Origin: Deltaproteobacteria bacterium
GTDB lineage: Bacteria; Myxococcota_A; UBA796; JAFGLY01
Direction of reading: 5' to 3'
Assembly: GCA_016927815.1 (NCBI GenBank)
Contig: JAFGLY010000072.1
Location: 1-44,147, forward strand
DNA: 44,147 nt
Below the pieces are notes generated by a model. The model made no database searches. It was given only the letters and a program-made list of their open reading frames with translations, and had not been told where the DNA came from. This document shows, piece after piece, positions 24,471 to 32,395 of the stretch. Position 1 is the stretch's first letter. Each line of letters opens with the position of its first letter. The position numbers and the translations under genes are program-made.

Positions 24471-25846
24471 GGCCGGTTGCGGCGCTGCCAGGTGCGGTTG
24501 AGGTTGCGGGCGTAGAGCACGAGCGCCACACCGGCCCAGTCGCCGGCCAGGGCCCGGCGGGGGACCTCGCTCCAGGCGTAGAAGCGGTCGTGCCCCACCA
24601 TCTGCCGCCGCTGCAGCTCGGCCGGCGTGCACCCCTCGGGCCGGAAGCAGACGTGGTGGGCGTCGAAGAGCGACCAGTCGTGGGTGATCAGGCGGCCCTG
24701 GGACTCCACCTCGTCGCCCCAGCGGCTGCCGGGCAGCGGGGTGAGGATCATGAACTGGACGCTGTGCACCCGGTGACGACGGGCGAAGGCGACGGTGGCC
24801 TCCACGATGTCGTGCGGCTCGTTGTCGAACCCGAAGATGAACATCCCGTGGACCTCGATGCCGCGATCCGCGATGCGGTCGAGGAACGTGGCGGTTTCCG
24901 AGACGCGCTGCTGCTTGTGCACGGCCTCCAGGCTCTCCGGATGGACGGATTCCAGGCCGAGGTAGAGGGTGCCGCAGCCCGTCTCCCGCATCTCGTCGAG
25001 CAAAGCCGTGTCGCGGGCCACGTCCGCACGGACCTGGGCCGACCAGTGCGTCTTGCGGGGGAGCGAGCGGATGCCTGCCAGGAGGGCCCGGACCCTTCGT
25101 GGATCCGCCGCGAAGTTGTCGTCGTAGAAGAAGAAGTGCGTGTGGGCGAGGTCGTGGCGGGCCATCTCGGCCACCACCCGCTCCACGCTCCGGTACCGCA
25201 CGCGCCGGCCGAAGGTGGTGGTGACCGTGCAGAAGGAGCAGTCGTAGGGGCACCCCCGCGAGGTCTGGATGGGAACGATTCGGTACCCGTGCAGGCTCCG
25301 CGACTCGTGGTGGCCGTGGACCAGGTCCGGGTCGGGATCGGGCCAGCGGTCGAGGTCGGGTTCGAGCGGGGCGATGGGCGCGTGGACGGGCGCGCCGTCC
25401 TTCCGGCGCGACAGGCCGGGGATGCGGTCCAGGGCTGCCTCGCGTGCCTCCTCGGGCAGGCCCAGGGCCTCGACCAGGACCGGAAGCGTGGCTTCGGCTT
25501 CGCCGCGCAGCACCCAGTCGGAGTGGCCGAGGGCGTCGTCCGGACGGTGCGTGGGGTGGGGACCGCCCATCACGACGGGGATCCCGAGGCCGCGGACACG
25601 GTCGGCCAGGGCGTAGGAACGCCTGGCGGTCGACGTGATGGCAGAGAAGCCCACCAGGTCGGCGCGGGCCACGACGTCCCAGTCCAGGGGCGCCACGCTT
25701 TCCACGAACACGGACACCTCGTACCCGAGGTCCCTTAGGAGGGTGCCCAGGATCACGACCCCCAACCTGGGCATGGGGAAGCGGCTGAAAATGTGGGAGT
25801 CCTCGGGACGAGGCTCCACCAGGACGATGCGACGGACAGGTGGCAT
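24389..25846 (-). CDS. B12-binding-domain radical SAM protein
   Basis: A 485-residue protein. Residues 1-120 form a cobalamin-binding-like Rossmann domain (PMPRLGVVILGTLLRDLGYEV, VGFSAITSTARRSYALAD, VVMGGPHPTHRPDDAL) but lack the DxHxxG cobalt-ligand motif, as in many of these enzymes. The radical SAM cluster motif is RGCPYDCSFC with Cys 199, 203 and 206. Downstream features include FFYDDNFAADPRRV, GCGTLYLGLESV and GMFIFGFDNE, normal for this TIM-barrel group. Relatives include hopanoid and lipid modification enzymes, but the substrate here is not known. The ATG follows GGGAGG with 5 nt spacing. Convergent overlap of 82 bp with the small lipoprotein gene. Confidence 0.92.
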   Translation of the reverse strand: MPPVRRIVLVEPRPEDSHIFSRFPMPRLGVVILGTLLRDLGYEVSVFVESVAPLDWDVVARADLVGFSAITSTARRSYALADRVRGLGIPVVMGGPHPTHRPDDALGHSDWVLRGEAEATLPVLVEALGLPEEAREAALDRIPGLSRRKDGAPVHAPIAPLEPDLDRWPDPDPDLVHGHHESRSLHGYRIVPIQTSRGCPYDCSFCTVTTTFGRRVRYRSVERVVAEMARHDLAHTHFFFYDDNFAADPRRVRALLAGIRSLPRKTHWSAQVRADVARDTALLDEMRETGCGTLYLGLESVHPESLEAVHKQQRVSETATFLDRIADRGIEVHGMFIFGFDNEPHDIVEATVAFARRHRVHSVQFMILTPLPGSRWGDEVESQGRLITHDWSLFDAHHVCFRPEGCTPAELQRRQMVGHDRFYAWSEVPRRALAGDWAGVALVLYARNLNRTWQRRNRPYLAWLEEVSRPAAPLEGASEEASAAK

Positions 25847-25904
25847 GTCGGCCTCCCGGGTCCGCCGGTCGTTTCCGGCGGAACGCGATCCGCTTCACCT
25901 CGGG

Positions 25905-25963
25905 GCGTCACGGAACCTTCACGGCGAGCGACTCGGGTGGCCGAACTGTCACGGATTGTTCAC
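25905..25963 (+). promoter_or_regulatory. Four Pho-box-like half-sites ahead of the two-component genes
   Basis: Two pairs of 7-bp direct repeats: GCGTCAC (25905-25911) with CCTTCAC (25916-25922), and CTGTCAC (25946-25952) with TGTTCAC (25957-25963). Within each pair the half-sites are 11 bp apart, one helical turn, as expected for PhoB/OmpR-type regulators. The second pair closely resembles the known Pho box and sits about 9 bp before a weak -10-like GATACA (25973-25978). The GTG start follows at 25987. A radical SAM gene begins divergently at 25846. Confidence 0.6.
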
Positions 25964-25986
25964 GGGCGGCCGGATACAGGCGCCCC

Positions 25987-26901
25987 GTGCGTGCCACCCC
26001 GCTCCTCATCGTCGTTGGCGTGGTCTCGACCGTCGTGCTCTCCGCGGTGGGGATCCTCATCCTCGTCTTCTCGAGGAGCGGGTTCGACATCGCCTCGGGC
26101 GTGCTCGTCCTCATCTTCTCGACGTTCATGCTGGTGGGGCTCCTCGTCGGCATGGTGCTGCTCCGGCGATCCCTCCAGGTGCGTGCGCTGCAGACCGACT
26201 TCGTGTCCAAGGTGTCTCACGAACTGCGCACGCCGCTGGCCTCCATCCGGCTGTTCGTGGACATGCTGGCGGACGGACGGACCGACCTGGAGAAGCAGCG
26301 GGCCTGCCTGGAGGCGTTGTCGGCCGAGACCTCCCGGTTGACGAGGCTCATCGAGCGGCTGCTCTCCTGGGCGCGCATGGAGTCCCGGCACCGGACCTGG
26401 GACCTTCGACCCGAACGCGTGGACACGCTGGTGGCCGAGGCGCTGGCCCTGGTGGACCCCCAGGTGCGCGAGAGCGGCGTACGGGTGCGGTTCGAGCTTC
26501 CCGAGGACGTGCCGGCCGTCCGTGCGGATCGCGTGGCGCTGGTCGACGCCCTGCTCAACCTGATGCGCAACGCCGTCAAGTACGGAGGTTCGGGTGGGGT
26601 CCTGATCCTGCGGGTGCGGCCGGAAGGTCGGCGCAAGGTGGCCATCGACGTGGCGGATCACGGGCCGGGCATTCCCCCGTCCGAGCGACGCCGCGTGTTC
26701 GAGCGGTTCTACCGAGGCAGCGCGGCCCGGAGCGCCCGAGGGATCGAGGGGCACGGCCTCGGGCTGGCCATGGCACGTCTGGTGGTGCGCGCCCACGGGG
26801 GGCGGCTCCACCTGGCGAGCCGGGAAGGGGAGGGCGCCTGTTTCACCGTGGTGCTGCCGACGCTTCCCGCCGAGACGGCTCTGGAGGTACCTTCGGGATG
26901 A
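25987..26901 (+). CDS. Membrane sensor histidine kinase
   Basis: A 304-residue kinase. Two helices at about 5-30 and 35-58 are separated by only a few residues, so it has no periplasmic sensor domain and probably senses membrane state or a partner. The HisKA dimerisation helix has KVSHELRTPLASI with phosphoacceptor His 78. The ATPase domain has an N box LLNLMRNAVKYG, a G1 box VADHGPGIP, an F box RFYRG and a G2 box GHGLGLAMARLVV. The GTG start at 25987 lacks a clear ribosome binding site. The stop overlaps the response regulator start (ATGA). Without a sensor domain, phosphate sensing through PhoR is only suggested by the upstream Pho-like sites. Confidence 0.92.
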   Translation: MRATPLLIVVGVVSTVVLSAVGILILVFSRSGFDIASGVLVLIFSTFMLVGLLVGMVLLRRSLQVRALQTDFVSKVSHELRTPLASIRLFVDMLADGRTDLEKQRACLEALSAETSRLTRLIERLLSWARMESRHRTWDLRPERVDTLVAEALALVDPQVRESGVRVRFELPEDVPAVRADRVALVDALLNLMRNAVKYGGSGGVLILRVRPEGRRKVAIDVADHGPGIPPSERRRVFERFYRGSAARSARGIEGHGLGLAMARLVVRAHGGRLHLASREGEGACFTVVLPTLPAETALEVPSG

Positions 26902-27581
26902 GCGACGACATCCTCGTCATCGAGGACGACCCCCACCTTCTCCTGGGCCTCGCGCTCCACCTGGAGCAGGAGGGGTACCGGGTCCGGACCGCGAACGACG
27001 GTCCCCGCGGTCTCGGCGAGCTGGCCCGGGAGCGGCCCGATCTCGTCCTGCTCGACCTCATGCTGCCCGGCGTGGACGGCCTGGAGATCCTGCGGCGGAT
27101 CCGGAGCGAGGATCCTGTCCTTCCCGTGGTCGTGCTCACCGCGTTGGGCAGCGAGCACGACAAGGTCCGCGGCCTGGATCTGGGCGCCAACGACTACGTG
27201 ACCAAGCCGTTCTCGGTGGGGGAGTTGCAGGCGCGGATCCGGGCCGTCTTGAGGGCCTCGCGGGCCCACGAGCCCGTGGCGGAGACGGTGATGCGCGCCG
27301 GGGAGATCGAACTCGAGCCCGAGACGCGCCGGGTGAGGGTGGCGGGCGAGGAGGTCGCGCTGTCCGCGAAGGAGTTCGACCTGCTCCGGTTCTTCATGGA
27401 GCGCCCCGAGCGGGTGCTGACCCGGGCCCAGATCCTCACGGGCGTCTGGAGCTGCGACTACGAGGGCACGGAGCGCACGGTGGACAACGTGGTGTCTGCG
27501 CTGCGACAGGCGCTGGGCGAGGACCTGGCGCGCAGGCACCTCGCGACCGTCTGGGGCGTGGGGTACCGCTTCGTGCCCTGA
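26898..27581 (+). CDS. OmpR/PhoB-family response regulator
   Basis: A 227-residue regulator. The receiver domain (1-120) has the acidic pair in VIEDDPH, phosphoacceptor Asp 53 in LLDLMLPG, Thr 81 in VVLTALG and Lys 103 in VTKPFS. The C-terminal winged helix (130-227) carries EVALSAKEFDLLRFFM, VLTRAQILTGVW and a recognition helix ERTVDNVVSALRQALG, and closes with TVWGVGYRFVP. It is translationally coupled to the kinase by an ATGA overlap. This class binds direct repeats spaced by 11 bp, and exactly such repeats lie in front of the kinase gene, so autoregulation is likely. Confidence 0.95.
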   Translation: MSDDILVIEDDPHLLLGLALHLEQEGYRVRTANDGPRGLGELARERPDLVLLDLMLPGVDGLEILRRIRSEDPVLPVVVLTALGSEHDKVRGLDLGANDYVTKPFSVGELQARIRAVLRASRAHEPVAETVMRAGEIELEPETRRVRVAGEEVALSAKEFDLLRFFMERPERVLTRAQILTGVWSCDYEGTERTVDNVVSALRQALGEDLARRHLATVWGVGYRFVP

Positions 27582-27672
27582 CGGGGGTCTGCCCGACGGC
27601 TCGGCGGCGGGAAGGCCACGAGGGCGCCCGACGGGCTACATGCACGACCCCGGACACCCGAGCGAGGACCCC

Positions 27673-28980
27673 ATGACCCCCACCTACGAGTCCCTGGGCG
27701 AGATCGACCCCCGAGTCGCGGCACTCATCGAGAGCGAGGAAGCTCGCCAGCTTCGTTCGATCCGCCTCATCCCCTCCGAGAACCACGCCTCTCCGGCCGT
27801 CCGGGCGGCGCTGGGCTCCGCGTTCACCAACAAGTACGGCGAGGGCTACCCCGGCCGGCGCTACTACCAGGGTCAGGAGTTCGACGACGCCCTGGAGAGC
27901 GAGGTGATCGCGAGGGCGAAGGCGCTGTTCGGCTATCCGTACGCCAACGTGCAGGCCCTCTCGGGCGCACCCGCCAACCTCGCGGTGTACTCGGCCTTCA
28001 TGAAGCCGTACGGTGGCCGGATCATGGCCATGCGGCTCGACCACGGCGGACACCTCACGCATGGCAGCCCGGTGAGCGTCACCGGCCAGTGGTGGGAGAT
28101 CCATCCCTACGGCTGCAACGAGCACGACGTGCTCGACATGGACGCCATCCGGCGCCAGGCCCTCGAGATCCGGCCGGACGTGCTGGTGTGCGGCTACACC
28201 GCGTATCCGCGCACCATCGACTTCGAGGCCTTCGGGGCCATCGCGAAGGAGGTGGGCGCTCTCTCGCTCGCCGACATCTCCCACATCGCCGGCCTCGTGG
28301 CCGGGGGCGCGCACCCGTCGCCCTGGCCGCACATGGACGTCGTCACCTTCACCACGCACAAGACGCTCCGCGGCCCGCGCGCGGCCGTCATCCTCTCCCG
28401 TGAGCAGGCCCACGCCGAGGCCATCGACAAGGCCGTGTTCCCCGGCCTCCAGGGGGGGCCTCACTTCGCCACCATCGCGGCCATCGGCGTCTGCCTCGCG
28501 GAGGCCGCCACGCCAGCGTTCCGCCTCTACGCCCACCGGGTCGTGGACAACGCCCGAGCACTGGCCGCGGCCCTCGTGGAACGTGGATTCCACGTGCTGT
28601 CGGGTGGCACCGACAATCACCTCCTCCTGGTGGACGTGCGCAAGAGCCGCAAGCTGCCGGGCAAGCGGGCAGCCGTGGCCCTGGAGCGGGTGGGCATCGA
28701 ACTCAACTTCAACACCGTGCCCAATGCATCCGAACTGCAGAAGCCGCTCTTCCCCGACGGCATCCGGATGGGCACGCCCTCGGTCACCACCCGAGGCATG
28801 ACCGTGGCCGACATGCCCCGCATCGCCGAGTTCATCGATCGCGGGCTCGCGCTGGTCAAGAGCGGACGACTGGCCGAGGGAGAGAGCATGTGGACCGACC
28901 CGGATGCCCGCGACACGCTGCGTACGGAGGTCGAGGCCTTCGCCTCGGGGTTCGCGGCGTTCCAGTACGAGGCGGGGTGA
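27673..28980 (+). CDS. glyA: Serine hydroxymethyltransferase
   Basis: A 435-residue PLP enzyme that interconverts serine and glycine with tetrahydrofolate, the main source of one-carbon units. Motifs: LIPSENHASPAVRAALGS near the N-terminus, NKYGEGYPGRRYYQG, the DHGGHLTHG loop, and TTHKTLRGPR with Lys 230 as the PLP Schiff base. The C-terminal segment GTPSVTTRGM binds folate and substrate. The length is typical of the bacterial enzyme. The ATG at 27673 has GAGGA ahead and matches the family N-terminus; an upstream ATG at 27640 adds 11 residues without support. It follows the response regulator by 91 nt and may have its own promoter. Confidence 0.96.
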   Translation: MTPTYESLGEIDPRVAALIESEEARQLRSIRLIPSENHASPAVRAALGSAFTNKYGEGYPGRRYYQGQEFDDALESEVIARAKALFGYPYANVQALSGAPANLAVYSAFMKPYGGRIMAMRLDHGGHLTHGSPVSVTGQWWEIHPYGCNEHDVLDMDAIRRQALEIRPDVLVCGYTAYPRTIDFEAFGAIAKEVGALSLADISHIAGLVAGGAHPSPWPHMDVVTFTTHKTLRGPRAAVILSREQAHAEAIDKAVFPGLQGGPHFATIAAIGVCLAEAATPAFRLYAHRVVDNARALAAALVERGFHVLSGGTDNHLLLVDVRKSRKLPGKRAAVALERVGIELNFNTVPNASELQKPLFPDGIRMGTPSVTTRGMTVADMPRIAEFIDRGLALVKSGRLAEGESMWTDPDARDTLRTEVEAFASGFAAFQYEAG

Positions 28981-29010
28981 TCCCTCCGGGGAGCGCCTGC
29001 ACCTCTACGT

Positions 29011-29039
29011 GTGTCGAGAGATCCCCTCCGGCCCGACAC
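29011..29039. repeat. Inverted and direct repeats downstream of glyA
   Basis: GTGTCG (29011-29016) pairs with CGACAC (29034-29039) across 17 nt, and the 10-mer CGAGAGATCC occurs twice (29015-29024 and 29039-29048). It lies 30 nt after the glyA stop and could be part of a transcript end. No T-run follows. Confidence 0.35.
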
Positions 29040-29135
29040 GAGAGATCCGAACGGTTCCGAAGGTGCGGCCGTCCACCGGGCTCGATGGTGGTCAGGCCGC
29101 GCTACTCGCCAGCTTCCGGCGGGTCCAGGCCGCCA

Positions 29136-29163
29136 CTGACAAGGGGGCCGGACATCCTGTCAG
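29136..29163 (-). terminator. Weak stem-loop at the end of the HAF-repeat gene
   Basis: CTGACA (29136-29141) pairs with TGTCAG (29158-29163) across 16 nt, and the stem takes in the stop codon (29160-29162) of the minus-strand gene. Possible terminator or 3' end structure; no T-run. Confidence 0.25.
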
Positions 29164-30137
29164 GGGCACTTGGTGGGCGAGAGCTTGAGACCCCGCCAGC
29201 CACTCTCGGCGAAACCGGAGATGTCCCCCGAGGCGCTGATGCCAGTGAACGCGACGTCGGAGTAGCCAGCCACTTCGACGATTTCCATGTCCTCGGCCCC
29301 GTCCCACAGGAAGGCGCCGGTGGAGAGCACGGACCAGTCCGAGCTGTCGACCTCGTAGTAGTACCCGGCCACCTGACCCCGACTGTTCACGCCATCGGCG
29401 TAGTAGTAGTAGAAGCTGTCCTCGTCGTAGGTGGCGTAGGTCGAGAGTTCTCCATGGGAGTCGAGGTAGAAGGCCGCGCCGTAGGACAACCCCGTCTCGT
29501 CGGTGCCGCCGACGATACCCGTGACCGTGCCGTTGTTGGCGATGGAGAGGGCGAGCACCCAGTCGGCGCCTTCCACCTCCACCGCGTTCACCACGCCCTT
29601 CGCGTCCACCGTCCAGGAGTGGTAGCCGCACCAGCTCTCGGCGCACCAGGAGTAGCCCACGATCGTACCGGCGTTGTTGATGTCGGTGGCGGCGAAGTCG
29701 GTGGTACCTTCCACCGGGTTGTCGAGCACCGTGGTCACGCCGTCTTCGTAGATGAAGCCCACGGACCCGAGGCCGGAGTCGGACGAGCCCCACGCGGGGC
29801 CCACCACGACGCCGGAGTCGTTGATGCCCGGCCAGGCGACGGCGACGTAGCCCTCGGGCGGCTCGAAGGTCTCGATCTCTCCGGTGGCGGCGTGGTAGAC
29901 GGCGCCGTTCTGCGGGCTGTCCATGGTAAGGAGATCGGGCGTGCAGGTCTCGTCCAGGACGTAGTTGCCGACCATGTCGCCCGAGGCGTTGATGTCGCTC
30001 CACGCGGTGGAGGGGATGTAGCCCTCCTGGACGTTGATCTCCTCGATCACGTAGCAGGTGTCTCCCCCGGCGCGGGCATCCGCGGCAAGGGTGGACAGAG
30101 CCAGGGCGACCAGCCAGATAGCGGATTTCGCGTGCAT
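29160..30137 (-). CDS. Secreted HAF-repeat protein
   Basis: A 325-residue protein with a cleavable signal peptide (LVALALSTLAADARA, cleavage near residue 23). It carries about six copies of a motif with Asn/Gly and hydrophobic-Gly pairs, e.g. SDINASGDMVGNY, PGINDSGVVVGPA, TDINNAGTIVGYS, LSIANNGTVTGIV, DGVNSRGQVAGYY, TGISASGDISGFA. This is the hallmark of the HAF family of probable extracellular repeat proteins, which are likely propeller-like and of unknown role. It is acidic and very rich in Tyr and Gly. GGAGGAAG precedes the ATG. The divergent lipoprotein gene lies 449 bp away. Confidence 0.85.
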   Translation of the reverse strand: MHAKSAIWLVALALSTLAADARAGGDTCYVIEEINVQEGYIPSTAWSDINASGDMVGNYVLDETCTPDLLTMDSPQNGAVYHAATGEIETFEPPEGYVAVAWPGINDSGVVVGPAWGSSDSGLGSVGFIYEDGVTTVLDNPVEGTTDFAATDINNAGTIVGYSWCAESWCGYHSWTVDAKGVVNAVEVEGADWVLALSIANNGTVTGIVGGTDETGLSYGAAFYLDSHGELSTYATYDEDSFYYYYADGVNSRGQVAGYYYEVDSSDWSVLSTGAFLWDGAEDMEIVEVAGYSDVAFTGISASGDISGFAESGWRGLKLSPTKCP

Positions 30138-30586
30138 TTTCTTCCTCCAGGTTTGGGGACTGCCGTGTCCCGTCTGTGTATTGACCGAAGACGAAATGGG
30201 AAAAAAGACTGATGTGAGCGGTCACCTCCTTCAGCCGCCGTCGTCGACGGCTGCGAACGAGGGAGCTCCTTCCAAGAGCGGAGCGTTGGGGAGGGACGGG
30301 CGGACCACGGCTGCTCCGGGTGTTTCCGGGTGGTGGTGGAAGATAGGGTCCATCGCCCTGTGCAGTGCATCGAGGGGGCTCGAGGGTTCGGGCGAAATGC
30401 GATCCCGTCCCAACCCATGCTCCCTGTTGCGGTCTCGACGTGCTCGAAGCCGCAGCAGACGTGATCGGGGAACGGCAGGATCGCCTCAGGCAGGGTGGCC
30501 GGCAACACGGCGTCACCCTTGCGAACGCCACCACGAACCCGAGTGCGTTCCTCTCCGGCGAGACGACGCGGTACAATCGGATCACC
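30138..30586. other. Intergenic region between divergent secreted-protein genes
   Basis: No convincing gene is seen in these 449 bp; the short open frames have no codon or composition support. It holds a short A-rich patch (30201-30206) that is unusual for this DNA, a near-perfect palindrome CCGTCGTCGACGG (30238-30250), and at its right end a TACAAT box for the lipoprotein gene. Regulatory sites for both divergent genes are likely. Confidence 0.5.
30572..30577 (+). promoter_or_regulatory. -10 box of the Asp-repeat lipoprotein gene
   Basis: TACAAT matches 5 of 6 consensus bases and ends 9 nt before the ATG at 30587. A -35 is not obvious (TTCCTC at 30548-30553 is a poor match). No ribosome binding site lies between, so the transcript may be leaderless. 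Confidence 0.4.
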
Positions 30587-31528
30587 ATGCAGCCGGTTTC
30601 CCACCTCGTCCTCGTCGCCTTCCTCCTCGCCGCGTGCGGGAGCGGACCGGCTGCCCCTCGGTGGTCCTCAGCCACCGACCCCACGGTGGTGCGGCCCGGG
30701 GAGGACACACAGGAGACCGCCCCGGACACCGCGGAGACCGGGCCCGACACGGGCGACACCGGCGATGCGCCCGACGACGTCTACGCCGACTGTACGGTCA
30801 CGCTCACCTATGACTACCAGCTCGACGGAACGCCGGACGAGATCATCGTCACCACCTTCGACTCGGAAGGCCACCGCGTGATCCTCGCCTACGACATCGA
30901 CGGAAGCGGTACGCTCGACGACGTGTACGCCTTCACCTGGGAGGACGGCCTCCAGGTGGCCTCGACACGCGACCTTCCCTACGACGGCGTCGTGGACGAG
31001 ACCTGGCGCTGGATCTGGGCCGCCGGCCTGTGCGTGGAGGAGGACCACGACGGGGACGCGGACGGGAACGTGGACACGCGCACCACGTGGTCCTACGCGA
31101 AGGACGGCCGGGAGGCCGGCGCAGAGGTCGACCATGGCCCGGACGGCGTCGCGGACGAGGTGTGGACCTGGGTCTGGTTCGAAGACCCCCAGGGCACGCT
31201 GGAGACCCTCCTCGAGGACACCGACGCAGACGGGGACACCGACGTGATCGAGACCTGGCGCACCGACCCCGACGGCCGCCTGGTCCTCTACACGTACGAC
31301 ATCGACGGCGACGGAGTCTGCAACTACACGGAGACCTCCTCCTACGATGCCGCCGGTCGCCGTGAGTGGCGCGACATCGACTACGACGCCGACGGCACAC
31401 CCGAGATGCGGTACCTCTTCGAGTACGACCGGTACGGGCGGGTGTCGGCCTGGGATCTCGACTGGGGCGTGGATGGCGTGGCTGAAGGACGTGCCGTCCA
31501 CGTGTGGGACTGCGCGTGGGAGACCTGA
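30587..31528 (+). CDS. Lipoprotein with tandem Asp-rich/YD-type repeats
   Basis: A 313-residue predicted lipoprotein with lipobox LAAC (Cys 17) and a long linker rich in Asp, Thr and Gly (ETGPDTGDTGDAPDD), the kind seen in surface lipoproteins of Myxococcota-like bacteria. The rest is built from about seven or eight units of 25-30 residues mixing Ca-loop-like DxDGxGxxDD motifs (DIDGSGTLDD, DGDADGNVDT, DTDADGDTDV, DIDGDGVCNY) with YD or YDxxGR ends (YDIDG, YDAAGR, YDRYGR), reminiscent of YD/RHS repeats and thrombospondin type 3 loops. Probably a Ca-binding surface protein. The ORF is open upstream, but the ATG at 30587 is the one that gives a signal sequence. Confidence 0.82.
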   Translation: MQPVSHLVLVAFLLAACGSGPAAPRWSSATDPTVVRPGEDTQETAPDTAETGPDTGDTGDAPDDVYADCTVTLTYDYQLDGTPDEIIVTTFDSEGHRVILAYDIDGSGTLDDVYAFTWEDGLQVASTRDLPYDGVVDETWRWIWAAGLCVEEDHDGDADGNVDTRTTWSYAKDGREAGAEVDHGPDGVADEVWTWVWFEDPQGTLETLLEDTDADGDTDVIETWRTDPDGRLVLYTYDIDGDGVCNYTETSSYDAAGRREWRDIDYDADGTPEMRYLFEYDRYGRVSAWDLDWGVDGVAEGRAVHVWDCAWET

Positions 31529-31587
31529 CCGCGGTGACGGCAGCGGGTCGGTGCGTCCCGGCATAGGAGGAGGGCTGGAGCACGGCC

Positions 31588-32304
31588 ATGGCCTCGGATC
31601 CCCAGGAACCCGCCGGCAACGGACGCGCCCGGCCCATCGACCTGCGCGTCCGGCGACAGGCGGGCGTGGAACTGCGCTACACGCTGCGGTTCACCGTGCT
31701 GGACGGCCGCGGCCTGGTCATGCTGGACAGCGACGTCCTGGTCCACGAGGCGGACCTCCGCACCAACGGGATCCTCACGGACCTGGAGCCCGACCAGGTC
31801 CTCTCGGGCCAGTTCGTGTTCGTCTCCTCGTCGGGTACCGAGAACCGGAAGTACCGCACCTGGGACCGGGATCGCGCCACCCTCGAGGCGTTGCCCCCCG
31901 GGTCCAACTGGACCCACGTGGAACCCACGCCGGTGAGCGAGGACCCCTTCTTCATCCTCGACACCGACAACATGGACATCCCGTTCCCCTGGCGCGACCT
32001 GGTCCCGTCCGGTCCTGAGGGAGCCTCGAACACGGGCAGCGACAGCCTCCCGGAGATCGGGGCCTCGGGCCTCCAGCTCCTGCCCACCGATCCGGACGAG
32101 GAGACCACGTCTCACCAGAATCCGTCCGCGCCTGCGCCATCGGAGGCCCCCGCCCCCACGCGCGAGCAGATCGCCTTCCAGGCGGTCCGCTACCTGAGGG
32201 ACGAGCTGGTCCGGGAGCGGGCGGAACGCAGCCGCCTGGAGGGGGAGATCCGCCGTCTCGAAGAGGAGATCCGCACGCTTCGCCCAGACCGCGACTCCCG
32301 TTGA
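31588..32304 (+). CDS. Hypothetical protein with C-terminal coiled coil
   Basis: A 238-residue soluble, acidic protein that I do not recognise. Residues about 15-150 look like a beta-rich domain (VELRYTLRFTVLDGRGLVML, VLSGQFVFVSSSG, DPFFILDTDNMDIPFPW). A Pro/Ser/Thr-rich linker follows (about 155-190), and residues about 192-238 form a charged coiled coil (LRDELVRERAERSRLEGEIR...). There is no signal peptide. AGGAGG lies 16 nt before the ATG, GGAG about 8 nt before it. It may act as an oligomerising adaptor. mutA starts 91 nt downstream, but a GC-rich palindromic gap separates them, so a functional link is not shown. Confidence 0.75.
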   Translation: MASDPQEPAGNGRARPIDLRVRRQAGVELRYTLRFTVLDGRGLVMLDSDVLVHEADLRTNGILTDLEPDQVLSGQFVFVSSSGTENRKYRTWDRDRATLEALPPGSNWTHVEPTPVSEDPFFILDTDNMDIPFPWRDLVPSGPEGASNTGSDSLPEIGASGLQLLPTDPDEETTSHQNPSAPAPSEAPAPTREQIAFQAVRYLRDELVRERAERSRLEGEIRRLEEEIRTLRPDRDSR

Positions 32305-32395
32305 TCGTCGGCACCGGCACGGGCGCCCGCCGGGCGCGTGAGCTAGGACACCGATTCCCCCGGGGGCCTCGCGCCCGTCGCGTCCCAGGTGCTCC

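Noticed and set aside
29015-29048. Pair of CGAGAGATCC direct repeats as a CRISPR or attachment site
   Set aside because: Only two 10-bp copies, no array and no integrase or Cas genes nearby.
30231-30413. 60-codon minus-strand ORF in the intergenic region
   Set aside because: No ribosome binding site and no recognisable pattern; about the length expected by chance in this DNA.
32305-32395. GC palindromes (GCGCCCGCCGGGCGC and CCCCCGGGGG) before mutA as a riboswitch
   Set aside because: A B12 riboswitch would suit mutAB, but the gap is only 91 nt and has no B12-box-like sequence; the palindromes are short and expected at this base composition.
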